A stretch of DNA of 20,717 nucleotides from Firmicutes bacterium UBA3936 (GCA_002385745.1 DGEC01000015.1:1-20717), one strand, 5' to 3'; numbered from the stretch's first letter, positions 7,479 through 16,765 are shown. Notes: a model not told the origin generated them from the sequence alone. Made by a program: numbers and translations.

Positions 7479-7555
7479 GTAGCAGCTGCTTTTGAAAACC
7501 GAGCTCTCAGGTTCAGTCCGGTTGAACACAGCAAAAGAAATAAAGGGGGATCATA

Positions 7556-9031
7556 ATGAGTCGTTACGATGAAACTTTTGACGTAATCGTCTGTGGCGGG
7601 GGCACCTCCGGCGTTGCTGCTGCTATTTCCTCCGCAAGGGCAGGAGCAAAAACGCTGCTGATTGAGCGCCTGGGCACACTTGGAGGGCAGATGAATGTAT
7701 CCGGCCCTCCCGGTTTTGCTTACGTCCGGATTATTAACTGCTTTAACGAAAGAGAAGTAGGCGGCATTCTTTATGAAACTTACGTAAGGCTTTATAAAGC
7801 CGGCCATGCCCTTCCCCACCTAAGATACAGATATCGGGCAAAATCAGGCGCAGCCTTTGCCTATGTTGACCCTGAATGGTGGTGCCTTTTAATTTTCAAA
7901 ATGATGGAGGAAGCCGGAGTAACCCTTCTTCTTGACAGCCTTGTTGTGGGTGTGACCAAAGAAGGCAACACAGTTAACGGCGTCATTGTTGAAAATGCCG
8001 ACGGGCGCAACACTATTAAAGGCAAGATAGTAATAGACTGCACCGGTGAAGCTTATGTGGCAATGCAGGCCGGCGCTGAAACGGTCTGTGTCTCCCGGGA
8101 GGAAGTCCAGCCGCATACACTGGCCTTTACCGCCGACGGGGTAGACTGGGACAGGCTGCTTGATTATGTGCGCAGGAATCCGGAGGAGTTTACCCCCAAT
8201 CACGTCATGAACCCGCATACGGGTACTTCCCCGGAAGAATATTATGAGCTTTTGCGGAATGTGACAGACATTAAAGAACTGGGAGAACTTATGGGCTTTA
8301 TTGAGCTCCGGGATATGGCTCTTGCCAATGGTGATTGGCATCCCTACAGCGGTGTCGGGTTCTTTATCATTCCCCGGGAGGGTGGACACGTCCAGGCTCA
8401 TTTCCAGCACTCCACCCACTGCGGCAATGCACTGCCCACCAGCGCCTGGGATCTGACCAAGGCCAATATTGAGTGCAGGAAGCAGCTTGAGATTGCCTGG
8501 AGGTTCTTCAAAAAATACGTGCCGGGCTTTGAGAATGCCTACATCACCAGAATGTGCACCGAGCTGAGACTGCGTGAAGGTCCCAGAATTGTCGGAGACT
8601 ATGTTCTTACACGTCAGGATGTACTTGAAGCAAGGAAATTTCCCGATGCCATCGGCAAGTCTTCATTCCCGGCGGGCGGCTACCATGTAGCCAGCACAGA
8701 TACTCTTGCCGTTAATGAAGACGAAGGCAGCCTGGCTTTACCCAAGGGTTCTTATGATATCCCTTATCGCTGTCTTGTACCGGTAAAGATCGACAACCTT
8801 CTGGCAGCGGGTAAATGCGTATCTACCGACCGTGCCGCTTACTTGCGCTACCTGCAGCAAACCATGGTAACCGGTCAGGCGGCCGGTGTGGCGTCTGCCA
8901 TTTGTGCGCAGGACGGCATCACTCCCAGGGAACTGGAAAATGACGTTTCCAAGCTCCAGTCCATCCTCATCGAACAAGGCGCGATTATTTTTGACACAGT
9001 AGAACGTGAAAACATTGAATCATGGCTGTAA
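7556..9031 (+). CDS. FAD-dependent oxidoreductase (FAD_oxidored type)
   Basis: A 491-residue cytoplasmic flavoprotein. The N-terminus carries the dinucleotide-binding motif VIVCGGGTSGVAAAISSARA (11-30) with the acidic IER at the end of the second strand, then TLGGQMNVSG. The C-terminus has the second FAD segment, DNLLAAGKCVSTDRAAYLR followed by TGQAAGVASAI, as in FAD_oxidored proteins. Substrate and electron partner cannot be read from the sequence. The middle (about 160-400) is substrate-specific and unfamiliar to me. GGGGG sits 6 nt before the ATG. It lies between the UGSC-like gene and AOR, suggesting consecutive steps in one pathway. The frame is intact, in contrast to the next genes. Confidence 0.85.
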   Translation: MSRYDETFDVIVCGGGTSGVAAAISSARAGAKTLLIERLGTLGGQMNVSGPPGFAYVRIINCFNEREVGGILYETYVRLYKAGHALPHLRYRYRAKSGAAFAYVDPEWWCLLIFKMMEEAGVTLLLDSLVVGVTKEGNTVNGVIVENADGRNTIKGKIVIDCTGEAYVAMQAGAETVCVSREEVQPHTLAFTADGVDWDRLLDYVRRNPEEFTPNHVMNPHTGTSPEEYYELLRNVTDIKELGELMGFIELRDMALANGDWHPYSGVGFFIIPREGGHVQAHFQHSTHCGNALPTSAWDLTKANIECRKQLEIAWRFFKKYVPGFENAYITRMCTELRLREGPRIVGDYVLTRQDVLEARKFPDAIGKSSFPAGGYHVASTDTLAVNEDEGSLALPKGSYDIPYRCLVPVKIDNLLAAGKCVSTDRAAYLRYLQQTMVTGQAAGVASAICAQDGITPRELENDVSKLQSILIEQGAIIFDTVERENIESWL

Positions 9032-9079
9032 TCGGGGAAATATTTCCAGCAGGACTGCATAAAGGGGGCAAAAACAGGC

Positions 9080-10970
9080 ATGCATATCTATGGCTACATG
9101 GGGAAGTTGTTATTTGTCAACCTAAGCGATAAAACCTACCGGAAGCTGGCTTTGCATGAAGATGAATACAGGGAATATATCGGCGGCTATGGATGGGCGT
9201 CAGGTTTCTATATGAAAATATGAAACCGGGCGTTGACCCGCTGGGTCCTGAAAGTATTATTGGTTTTGTAACCGGGCCTCTGGTAGGGACGAAAAGCCAT
9301 GGTGCGGGAAGATTTACCGTGGTAAGCAAATCTCCGCTGACAGGCGGCTGGGGCGACTCCAACTGTGGCGGAAGGTTTGGCCCTGCGCTGAAAAAAACAG
9401 GGTATGACGGCGTTTTTATAGTTGGGAAAGCCGAAAAACCGGTCTATCTCCTGATAACCGATGAGACCGTTGAATTTCGTGATGCCGGCCACCTGTGGGG
9501 CAAGGATACCCTGGAAACGGAGAAAATTATTCAAAAAGAAGCAGGCAGTAATCTTAAGGTTGCAGCTATCGGCCAGGCAGGAGAAACCCTGTCCAAAATA
9601 GCGGGGATTATCCATGACCACGGGAGAGCTGCCGGGAGATCCGGCCTCGGCGCGGTAATGGGTTCGAAGAATTTGAAAGCCGTTGCCGTGTACGGCACGC
9701 AAGAAGTACCCATAGCCAATGAAGAAGGTTTTAACCGGGTTGTGGCAAAAATGCGGGAATGCCTGAAAAAACTGCCTGAAGACGTCGAAAACTGGCGCAA
9801 GCTTGGGACGCCGATGGTCTATGACCTGGACGTTTCCATTCAGGATGCCCCCATCCAGAACTGGAAAGGACTGTACAAGGAAGTATATCCCCTGGAAAGA
9901 GCCAGGAAACTGAATGGCGATGCCTTTATAGGTTATGTAAAGAAAAGATACGGCTGCGCCCAGTGTACCCTGGTGTGCGGAGCCGTATTGGAATATACGG
10001 ATTCCAATGGAAACGTGATTATTACGCACCGGCCTGAATATGAGACAATTGCTGCCTTTGGGAGCAATTGTCTCATTGATGATGTCGAGACAATTATTAA
10101 AGCCAATGAGTTATGCAACCGCTTTGGTTTTGATACCATATCGGTTGGCGTATGCATTGCTTTTGCGATGGAGTGCTACGAAAAGGGCATTCTGACGGAG
10201 AAGGATGTAACGGTCTCGATTTGAGCTGGGGCAACAAAGATGTCATAATACCGCTGATAGAAATGATGGCCGGAAGGGAAGGCATTGGCGCCCTTCTTGC
10301 TGATGGCGTGAAAATTGCTGCAGAAAAGATAGGCATGGGCTCCGAGGAGTATGCCATTCATATAGGGGGACAGGAGCCGGCCATGCATGATCCACGGTGT
10401 TAACCCGGTTTCGGATACGGCTATGTGCTGGATCCCACACCGGGCCGGCACACTCAGGGAGCGGTAGGTTTTATCGAACACGGGTGGTTTGAAAAGGAAC
10501 TGGAACAGTACAAGCCGGATGAACTGGCTGCGGTCAGGTACAATTACGAATCCAAAGGAAAAATGCTTGCGGACCTTAACAACTGGTTCCACATGTTTAC
10601 CTCAACCGGAATGTGCATGTTTACCAAATTTCTGCAAACAGATTATCCTTTCATGGAAGCCTTGAGAGAAGTGACCGGCTGGTATACCTTTGACGTCAAT
10701 GAAGCACTTACCGTTGGTGAAAGAATAAATACTCTGCGGCACTGTTTTAACATCAGAGAAGGTCTAAAGCCCGATGATTTTAAACTTCCCAAAAGGCTTA
10801 TGGGTATTCCTCCGTTTGCTTCCGGTCCTACCGCCGGAGTGACTTTGGATATTGAAACCGTTAAAAAGTCTTATTTTCAGGTGCTGGATTGGGATATCAC
10901 CACCGGGAAGCCTTCGAAAGAGAAACTTGCTGCATTGAATCTGTCCAGCTTTGTAACCGATCTGCCGTAG
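9080..10970 (+). pseudogene. Aldehyde:ferredoxin oxidoreductase family gene, frame broken
   Basis: AOR enzymes oxidise aldehydes to acids with ferredoxin, using a tungsten bis-pterin and one [4Fe-4S] cluster. Read through its breaks, this gene encodes about 630 residues, normal for the family. The start MHIYGYMGKLLFVNL is typical; then KPGVDPLGPES, the cluster ligands CAQCTLVC, the fourth Cys in STGMCMFT, and LDPTPGRHTQGA. Frame breaks: one base lost near 9194 (GGATGGGCG, probably GGGG to GGG), one lost near 10209 (GTAACGG, probably AAA to AA), and an in-frame TAA at 10401-10403 in DPR-C-stop-PGFGYG. The TAA could be a point change or a pair of compensating indels, since GTTAACCC would read Val-Asn-Pro in the shifted frame. 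The gene is either decayed or mis-sequenced. The ATG has GGGGG 11 nt upstream. Confidence 0.85.
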
Positions 10971-10984
10971 CCTAGTGATCTAGG
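10971..10984. repeat. Small intercistronic hairpin
   Basis: CCTAG and CTAGG flank a TGAT loop directly after the AOR stop codon. No T-run follows, so it is probably not a terminator and may only mark the junction with the transporter genes. Confidence 0.35.
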
Positions 10985-11015
10985 GGAAACAAGTTTGATA
11001 AAAGGATGAATACTG

Positions 11016-12503
11016 ATGATTCACAAACTTGAATTTAAGGACATACACAAAACATTTGTGAGTGTGAGAGCTCTTAAGGGTGTCAGCTTTTCCACAAAAG
11101 CGGGAGAAGTATGTGCAGTTGTCGGTGAAAACGGGGCGGGCAAAAGCACGCTGCTGAAGATTCTTAGCGGTGACCTGCAGCCGGATAAGGGCTGCCTGCT
11201 GATTGACGGCGAAGAGAAAAATTTCAAAATCTGCACGGGAAGCCATTGCAAGCGGCATCAGTGTAATTTACCAGGAACGTCAGGTTTTGCCCTATCTATC
11301 GGTGGCCGAGAATATATTTATGGACGAGCTTCCCATTAAAAAAAGCCGGCTGATTGATTTTAAACTGTTATACAAACGGACTCAGGATATTCTTGATGTC
11401 TTTAATTTGCCCATTAGGCCGAAAGACAGGGTCAAAGACCTCTCCATTGCCTACCAGCAAATGGTGGAGATAATGAAGGCTTACCGGAGAAATTCGGAAT
11501 AATTGCTTTTGACGAACCGACATCAAGCCTTTCGGACAGCGAAATCGAGATGCTTTTTAAGGTTATTAAGAAACTAAAAGAGGAAAATAAAATAATCCTC
11601 TATGTTTCACACCGCATGAGGGAAATATTCGAAATCAGCGATACGGTTGCTGTCTTGAAAGACGGTGAGTTTGTAACCAAGGTCAAAACGGAGCAAACAG
11701 ATGAACAGCAGTTGATAAGGCATATGATCGGGCGTGATTTGGGCGATGTTTTTAATAAGCTTACGCGCGAAGACAGCATCGGCGAAGAGGTGCTGGCCGT
11801 TAAAGGGCTTACAACTGACAGTATAAGCGATGTCAGTTTCCGGCTGCGCCGGGGGGAAATATTGGGATTTGCCGGGCTTGTCGGGGCCGGCAGGACTGAA
11901 ACAATGAAGGCAATTTTTGGCGTCGACAGGTTGCACTCCGGCGAGATATGGATAGAGGGCAGAAAGGTTAAAATCGAAAGCCCGGCCGATGCCATCTCGG
12001 AAGGGCTGGGTTTTTGCCCTGAAGACAGAATCTCCGAGGGAATCTTTAGATCGAGATCCATAAAGGAAAATATGAGTGTTGTAATTTTAAAGCTGTTAAG
12101 CCGGAACGGTTTTGTCGACTTTAAAAGGGAGATTGATATTGCCAAAGATCAAGTTGCGAACTTGCAGATTAAAACTCCGTCCCTTGAAACAAAAATAATT
12201 GAGTTGTCCGGCGGCAACCAGCAAAAGGTTCTCCTTGCGCGGTGGCTTGTCTCCAATCCTAAAGTTCTTATCCTTGATGAGCCTACCCGGGGAATAGATG
12301 TGGGTGCTAAATCTGAAATATACAAGTTGATCACCGAACTGGCGAATAAAGGTCTGGGAATCTTGCTTATTTCTTCGGAACTGCCCGAAATTATCGGGTT
12401 AAGTGACAATATTATTGTCATGCGCGAAGGCAAGATTACAGGCTTTTTAACTAAACAGGAAGCTACCGAGGAAAAAATTTTGACTCTCGCGATGAAAAAG
12501 TAA
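11016..12503 (+). pseudogene. CUT2 (ribose-type) ABC transporter ATPase, frame broken twice
   Basis: Tandem-domain ATPase of the RbsA/MglA type that powers import through a cytoplasmic-membrane permease. Read through the breaks it is about 495 residues, the normal length. Domain 1 has Walker A GENGAGKST, the LSIAYQQMVEI signature region and Walker B IIAFDEPTSSL. Domain 2 has the degenerate GLVGAGRTE, signature LSGGNQQK and VLILDEPTRGID. The first break is an extra base in the AAAA run at 11226-11229 (NFK then SAREAIASGISV). The second is a missing base at 11498-11499 (GGAATAATT for GGAAATAATT), which produces a TAA within Walker B of domain 1. The last frame, 11550-12503, is long but lacks domain 1's Walker A. 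A decayed gene and a consensus error are both possible. The permease starts 15 bp downstream. Confidence 0.88.
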
Positions 12504-12518
12504 CTAGGAGAGGAAAAG

Positions 12519-13472
12519 ATGAAGGATATTATTGGTTTTATCAAGCGCTCAGAACAAATGGGCTTGCTAATTGTACTGGTTCTGATTATTGTAGTTTTTT
12601 CCCTTTTGCAGCCAAGCTTTTTTTCGGTCCCCAACTTCATTAATATCCTTTTTGCCGCATCTCTTGTGGGCTTGATTGTACTTGGTGAAGCTTTGCTGAT
12701 CATCGGTGGACAAATAGATCTTTCACCCGGGTCAGTTGCTGCATTCTCCGGAGTACTGGCTGCCATACTGTTTCGCTATGAGCTGCCTGCGCTGCTGGTG
12801 ATGGCCATTGTAATGGCCGTTGCACTCTTGATAGGCTTTATCAACTCGCAAATGGTAAACGCTTTAAAAATCGAGCCGTTTATTGCGACACTGGCTGCCA
12901 TGCAAGTGTTCAGAGGGCTGGCCCATATTATCTGCAATGGCAGCTCTGTTCCGATCAGGAACCAATTGTTTATCTATTTTGGAGCCGGGAGAGTATTCGG
13001 CATCCCCATTTCAATCATCTTTTTCATTATAGTGGCTGCAGTCTTTATAGTGATAATCAATAAAACCCGTTTCGGGCGCAATGTCTACATGATTGGGGGA
13101 AATGAGACTGCGGCGCGTCTTGCCGGTTTGAACCCGCAGCGCATAAAAGTTGTGCTTTACATGCTTACAACTCTTTTGGCATCCATCACCGGCATGCTTC
13201 TGGCCGGCCGCATGAATTCCGGCCAACCGGTAGCGCACAACGGCCTGGAATTTGACGCCATCACCGTTGCGATTCTGGGCGGCGTCAGGTTTAGCGGCGG
13301 CAGCGGTACTCTTACAGGTTGTTTCATCGCTCTTTTGATACTGGAGTCTTTCAAAAACGGACTAATGGTATTAAATGTACCTGTGTTCTGGCAACAGGTT
13401 GCCCGCGGATTGTTGCTGGTGGCCGCACTGTCTGTTGACTATATCAGGCAAAAAAAAGCAAAACAGCATTAA
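12519..13472 (+). CDS. CUT2 (ribose-type) ABC transporter permease
   Basis: Integral membrane permease of the RbsC/AraH family (BPD_transp_2), 317 residues with about eight to ten hydrophobic segments. Family signatures are GGQIDLSPGSVAAFSG, EPFIATLAAMQVFRGL, GRNVYMIGGNETAARLAGL and LGGVRFSGGSGTLTG. The reading frame is complete although genes on both sides are broken. GGAGAGG lies a few bases before the ATG, and the gene is coupled to the ATPase upstream. Members import pentoses, other sugars, autoinducer-2 or sugar-like compounds; the substrate here is unknown. Confidence 0.93.
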   Translation: MKDIIGFIKRSEQMGLLIVLVLIIVVFSLLQPSFFSVPNFINILFAASLVGLIVLGEALLIIGGQIDLSPGSVAAFSGVLAAILFRYELPALLVMAIVMAVALLIGFINSQMVNALKIEPFIATLAAMQVFRGLAHIICNGSSVPIRNQLFIYFGAGRVFGIPISIIFFIIVAAVFIVIINKTRFGRNVYMIGGNETAARLAGLNPQRIKVVLYMLTTLLASITGMLLAGRMNSGQPVAHNGLEFDAITVAILGGVRFSGGSGTLTGCFIALLILESFKNGLMVLNVPVFWQQVARGLLLVAALSVDYIRQKKAKQH

Positions 13473-13482
13473 TAAAATGCTG
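13464..13482 (+). repeat. Stem-loop at the end of the permease gene
   Basis: CAGCATT (13464-13470) and AATGCTG (13476-13482) pair around AATAA, overlapping the TAA stop. No U-run follows, so an mRNA-processing or stability role ahead of the lipoprotein gene is more likely than termination. Confidence 0.45.
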
Positions 13483-13579
13483 ACTGGGAAACAGGTAAGG
13501 TGGTGTTGCTGAAGTTATGATCTGAGATTTTATGCAATAACTATCGTAGCCGTGTATTAAAAAAAAGAAGGAGGTCAAA

Positions 13580-14673
13580 TTGAATGAAAAGGTTTTGCGT
13601 AGCACCGTTGGCCTAGTGTGTATATTAATGATGATTCTTGCCCTGGTCAGGTGCGGAAAAGGTAACGACAACAATAACAACAATAACAGCGGCAATGCCG
13701 CCAATGATCCTGCCGACAAAAAGTTGAAAATAGGATTTCTTTCCGGCTTGATGGAGATACAGTGGGAACAGGATATGGAGGCAGAGTTAAAGAGGTTTGC
13801 TGAATAGGAAAACGCTACTATAATAACGATGGACTCCCATCTGGATCCCGCAGAGCAGTTGCAGCAGCTGGATACCATGATCTCACAAAATGTCGACGGT
13901 ATAATCATATTTGTTGCCAACCAGCAAATAAGTAAAACTGTTGCCGAAAAATGTGCGGAAGCAGGCATTCCTTTTGTCGGCGAGTCCAACCGTCTGATAG
14001 ACGACCAGGGCAACCTTGTTGGCCCCTGCGTAGAACTGGACGGTTATGGAATGGGCAAAATCTGTGCGGAATGGCTCGTACAATACATGAAAGACAACGG
14101 AATTACAGCTCCCTATGAGAATGTAGGATTCATGAACCTCGATGAACCGGACGTTTCAAATATCGTAGACCGGGCAAATGGAGCAGAGGACACATTTTTC
14201 CAACTGCTGCCCGATTTCCCGAGAGAGCAATACTTCCGGGTACAGCAGGGCAAGGAAGGCGGAGCGGCAGCAGGTTTTAACGTTGCATCCGCAACCATTT
14301 CAGCCAATCCGAAAATCAAGACCTGGCTTGTGATACTCCGGTTGACGACCAGGGCGGCGGTGCCGCACGTGCACTTGAACAGGCAGGGCTGGACGGCACC
14401 TCCTGTGTAGTCAGCATGGGCGCTGAAAGTGCAAGATACGAATGGGCCGAAGGCAAGGAAACCTGCTGGAAAGCCGCTGCTTTCTTTAGCGCTTATGACT
14501 GCGCAGTGGAAGTCTGGCGCGGTATGATGGAAGCATTAAAAGAGGGGAAAGGTCAAAAAGAAATTTTCGCTGATTCCAAAGAACCGGGCCAGGAATATGG
14601 ATTGGTTCGTTTCAGCGGTCAGATGGTAACGCCTGATAATTTCAGGGAAGTAATGGGGAAATATGCAGAATAA
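13580..14673 (+). pseudogene. Sugar-type ABC substrate-binding lipoprotein, frame broken
   Basis: Extracytoplasmic binding protein of the periplasmic-binding-protein-4 (ribose/galactose) type, about 364 residues when read through. It has an N-terminal hydrophobic signal ending ALVRC-GKG, an Asn-rich linker (NDNNNNNNSGN), then LKIGFLSGLMEIQWEQDM, QLDTMISQNVDGIIIF and DTPVDDQGGGAARALEQAG. Lesions: an in-frame TAG at 13805-13807 (RFAE-stop-ENATIITM), and one missing base at 14327-14329 (CTTGTGAT, probably CTTTGTGAT). The start is uncertain. TTG at 13580 follows GGAGG by 5 nt and is in frame; ATG at 13584 is better placed (9 nt) but runs to a stop after ten codons unless one A is missing from the AAAA run. 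Arg before the lipobox Cys is atypical. The gene is the third of the transporter and is followed by a strong terminator. Confidence 0.85.
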
Positions 14674-14741
14674 CTGCTATGTCTTCAAAATTCATTCCAG
14701 GTGATACTTTTTCAAAACTGCCAAATGCCTCAAATTAAATA

Positions 14742-14795
14742 TGGTCGATGGGGTTGCCTGCAAAAGACGCAGGCGCTCCACCGACCACTTTTTTT
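14742..14795 (+). terminator. Strong intrinsic terminator of the catabolic/transport cluster
   Basis: TGGTCG (14742-14747) pairs with CGACCA (14782-14787), TGG with CCA, and GCCTGC with GCAGGC around a short A-rich loop, followed by CTTTTTTT. It lies between the lipoprotein gene and the convergent LysR gene. Confidence 0.85.
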
Positions 14796-14828
14796 GATTA
14801 ATAAGACCTGTTTTATGTTTTAATGGTT

Positions 14829-15761
14829 TTAATCGTTTTGTGGGCTGAGCACATCTTGTTGTTCACAGCTTAAGTCAATGCCGTAATACGATTCTGCAAA
14901 CTGGATAAATTCCCGGACTATGTCGCTTAAAAGAAAATCTTTGGTTAAGATAGTCAGGGTTAGCGTAGGAGATTCTTGAATATCAATCAGGCGGAACTTT
15001 GGTTCGTGGAAAAAGTTCGATGCGCAGCTGTGCATTTGCAGAGTAACTCTTAAACCTTCGGAAATGTACCGCTTAATAGTGCCGAGACGGACATCGGACA
15101 GGGTTAGTTTTGGAACAAAGCCGCTGTCGCGGCAGGTGTCGTAATAGAAATTAAAAAGCGAAGAATCTTCTCTGGGGAAGCAAAATCTTTCATTTGCCAC
15201 ATCCTCTAAAGAAATAGTCTGGTAAGCGGCTACCGGGTGGTTCTTATTGGCAACCAGCACTAACTTGTCTTTTACCAGCGGAAAAGAATGATATTCCTCA
15301 CCCTGCGGGAAAAATTCCCGGTACCCGATAATCAGGTCAGTCTGCCTGGTATCAAGAAGATGAATCATGCGGGCATGATCGCATTCCTGTGATTCCACAT
15401 GAAAATTGACCCTGTTTTTTTCAAATGCTACAATTAAATCTGTAATGCCGTAGATGGCCATGTCAAAGAAAGATGCTATCTTGAGTTTCTGGCTGTAATT
15501 TTTAATGTAATCTTTAACACTTAACTGCAGCAGGTGATACTCATTTAGCATTTTTTCCACATGTTTTGAAATGCGTTCACCCGCAAGTGTAAGCTTAATT
15601 ACGGAGTGGTTGCGCACAAAAAGAGTAACGCCCAGTTCATCCTCCATGGCTTTGATCTGCTTGGACAGGGCGGATTGGGAGATATACAGACTTTCGGCAG
15701 CTTTCGAGAAATTAAGGTGTTTTTTTACGGCTTCGAAACATTCCAGATATTCCAGCTTTAT
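14829..15761 (-). CDS. LysR-family transcriptional regulator with a non-standard start codon
   Basis: LysR-type activator/repressor, 310 residues when read from 15761. It has an N-terminal winged HTH (KLEYLECFEAVKKHLNFSKA then SLYISQSALSKQIKAMEDEL) and a C-terminal effector-binding domain from about residue 88. The frame before the first ATG (15647) clearly encodes the HTH, so that ATG is not the start. In the expected place, AGAGGGGGG is followed after 6 nt by ATA AAG CTG GAA; no ATG, GTG or TTG is available there. The start is therefore ATA (rare) or a lost ATG (one G to A change); CTG at 15755 is a weaker alternative. It is convergent to the transporter genes and divergent from the ThiF-like gene. 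It probably senses a metabolite of the neighbouring pathway. Confidence 0.85.
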   Translation of the reverse strand: MKLEYLECFEAVKKHLNFSKAAESLYISQSALSKQIKAMEDELGVTLFVRNHSVIKLTLAGERISKHVEKMLNEYHLLQLSVKDYIKNYSQKLKIASFFDMAIYGITDLIVAFEKNRVNFHVESQECDHARMIHLLDTRQTDLIIGYREFFPQGEEYHSFPLVKDKLVLVANKNHPVAAYQTISLEDVANERFCFPREDSSLFNFYYDTCRDSGFVPKLTLSDVRLGTIKRYISEGLRVTLQMHSCASNFFHEPKFRLIDIQESPTLTLTILTKDFLLSDIVREFIQFAESYYGIDLSCEQQDVLSPQND

Positions 15762-15898
15762 TTTGTACCCCCCTCTAAGAGTTGCGGAGTATTATTTAAA
15801 GACTGCCGGGTCCGGTTTGTTTATGTCTACTATAATTATATCAAAGGCGGCAGGTTAGCTCAAAGATTTCTGCCTGCCTTGCCAAGGGAGGGTTAGAT

Positions 15899-16765
15899 AT
15901 GACTGCCGACAGAATCACTGATATTTTGCAGCAGGCTGCCCGCCTGGGGACTGACCCCGCCGGTGAGAAATACCGTTATCTTTTACTGAAAGACACTGTT
16001 ATTTTGGCCGGTGAACTTGGCCTAACCCGCCGCGAATTGGAGATAGCTGCTCTCAAGGCGGGGATAGTTCCGGAAAGATACCAGCGCAATATCGGTACCA
16101 TTGGCATGGCAGGGCAGGTAAAGCTGCTTGAGGCGAAAGTCGGCCTGGTCGGCGCCGGCGGTCTGGGCGGCTTTGCTGTGGAATTGCTGGCCCGTTGCGG
16201 TGTGGGTTCGCTTGTAATTATTGACGGTGACAGCTTTACCGACAGTAATCTTAACCGGCAGCTTTATGCCCTTGAAAGTGAGCTGTCAGCAAAAAAGGCT
16301 GTGCAAGCGGCGCGCCGCGTAGGGGAGATCAACGGGGCCGTGGAAGTAACCGCCCACCAGTGCTTCGGTGATGCCGGCAATTTACCTTCCCTTCTGCAGG
16401 GCTGTGATCTTGTTTTAGACTGCCTTGACAACCTGCAGGCACGCTTTGCCCTTGAACAGGCCTGTCAACAGCTAAAAATACCCCTGGTACACGGCGCCAT
16501 TGCCGGGTTTATGGGGCAGGTGGCAGTAATCCGCCCGGGAAAGCCGCTTCTGGCGGAGATTTATGGCCGGCAGCAGAATCTTCAAAGTGACAGCCGGGGA
16601 GTGGAAACGCACTTAGGCAATCCCCCGTTTGCACCCGCCCTGGTGGCAGCCTGGCAAACCGGCGAGGCAGTGAAGCTGCTGGCAGGTCTGGGTTCATCGC
16701 CGGACGGTGTTCTTTTGTTCATAGATATTTTTTCAGGCAGGACTACCCGTATCAAACTGCCTTAA
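15899..16765 (+). CDS. E1-like ThiF/MoeB/HesA family adenylyltransferase
   Basis: ATP-dependent activator of a MoaD/ThiS-type sulfur carrier, 288 residues. The nucleotide site is GLVGAGGLGGF (83-92), with the acidic IIDGD (107-111), SNLNRQ (116-121), conserved Lys at 132-133 and DCLDN (about 169-173). The C-terminal helix APALVAAWQTGEAVKLLAG matches the family. The two CxxC zinc pairs of MoeB and ThiF are absent. About 57 residues of helical sequence precede the usual ERYQRN start of the family. The ATG has GGGAGGG 6 nt upstream. Its natural partner is the Gly-Gly carrier at 5299-5592, at the other end of the same locus. It is divergent from the LysR gene, so co-regulation is possible. Confidence 0.88.
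   Translation: MTADRITDILQQAARLGTDPAGEKYRYLLLKDTVILAGELGLTRRELEIAALKAGIVPERYQRNIGTIGMAGQVKLLEAKVGLVGAGGLGGFAVELLARCGVGSLVIIDGDSFTDSNLNRQLYALESELSAKKAVQAARRVGEINGAVEVTAHQCFGDAGNLPSLLQGCDLVLDCLDNLQARFALEQACQQLKIPLVHGAIAGFMGQVAVIRPGKPLLAEIYGRQQNLQSDSRGVETHLGNPPFAPALVAAWQTGEAVKLLAGLGSSPDGVLLFIDIFSGRTTRIKLP

Noticed and set aside
9208..10029. Long minus-strand frame (273 residues) opposite AOR
   Set aside because: It mirrors the conserved AOR coding sequence and carries no domain signal of its own.
9193..10215. Programmed ribosomal frameshifting in AOR or the ATPase
   Set aside because: The breaks are at different kinds of sites, go in both directions, and lack slippery heptamers or nearby pseudoknots; loss or gain of a single base explains each better.
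10401..10403. AOR split into two functional genes
   Set aside because: The fourth cluster cysteine and part of the pterin-binding domain lie after the stop, and no ribosome site or start precedes the 3' piece.
13805..13807. TAG read as pyrrolysine
   Set aside because: Pyrrolysine is known mainly from methylamine methyltransferases, and this gene has another lesion downstream; decay or error is simpler.
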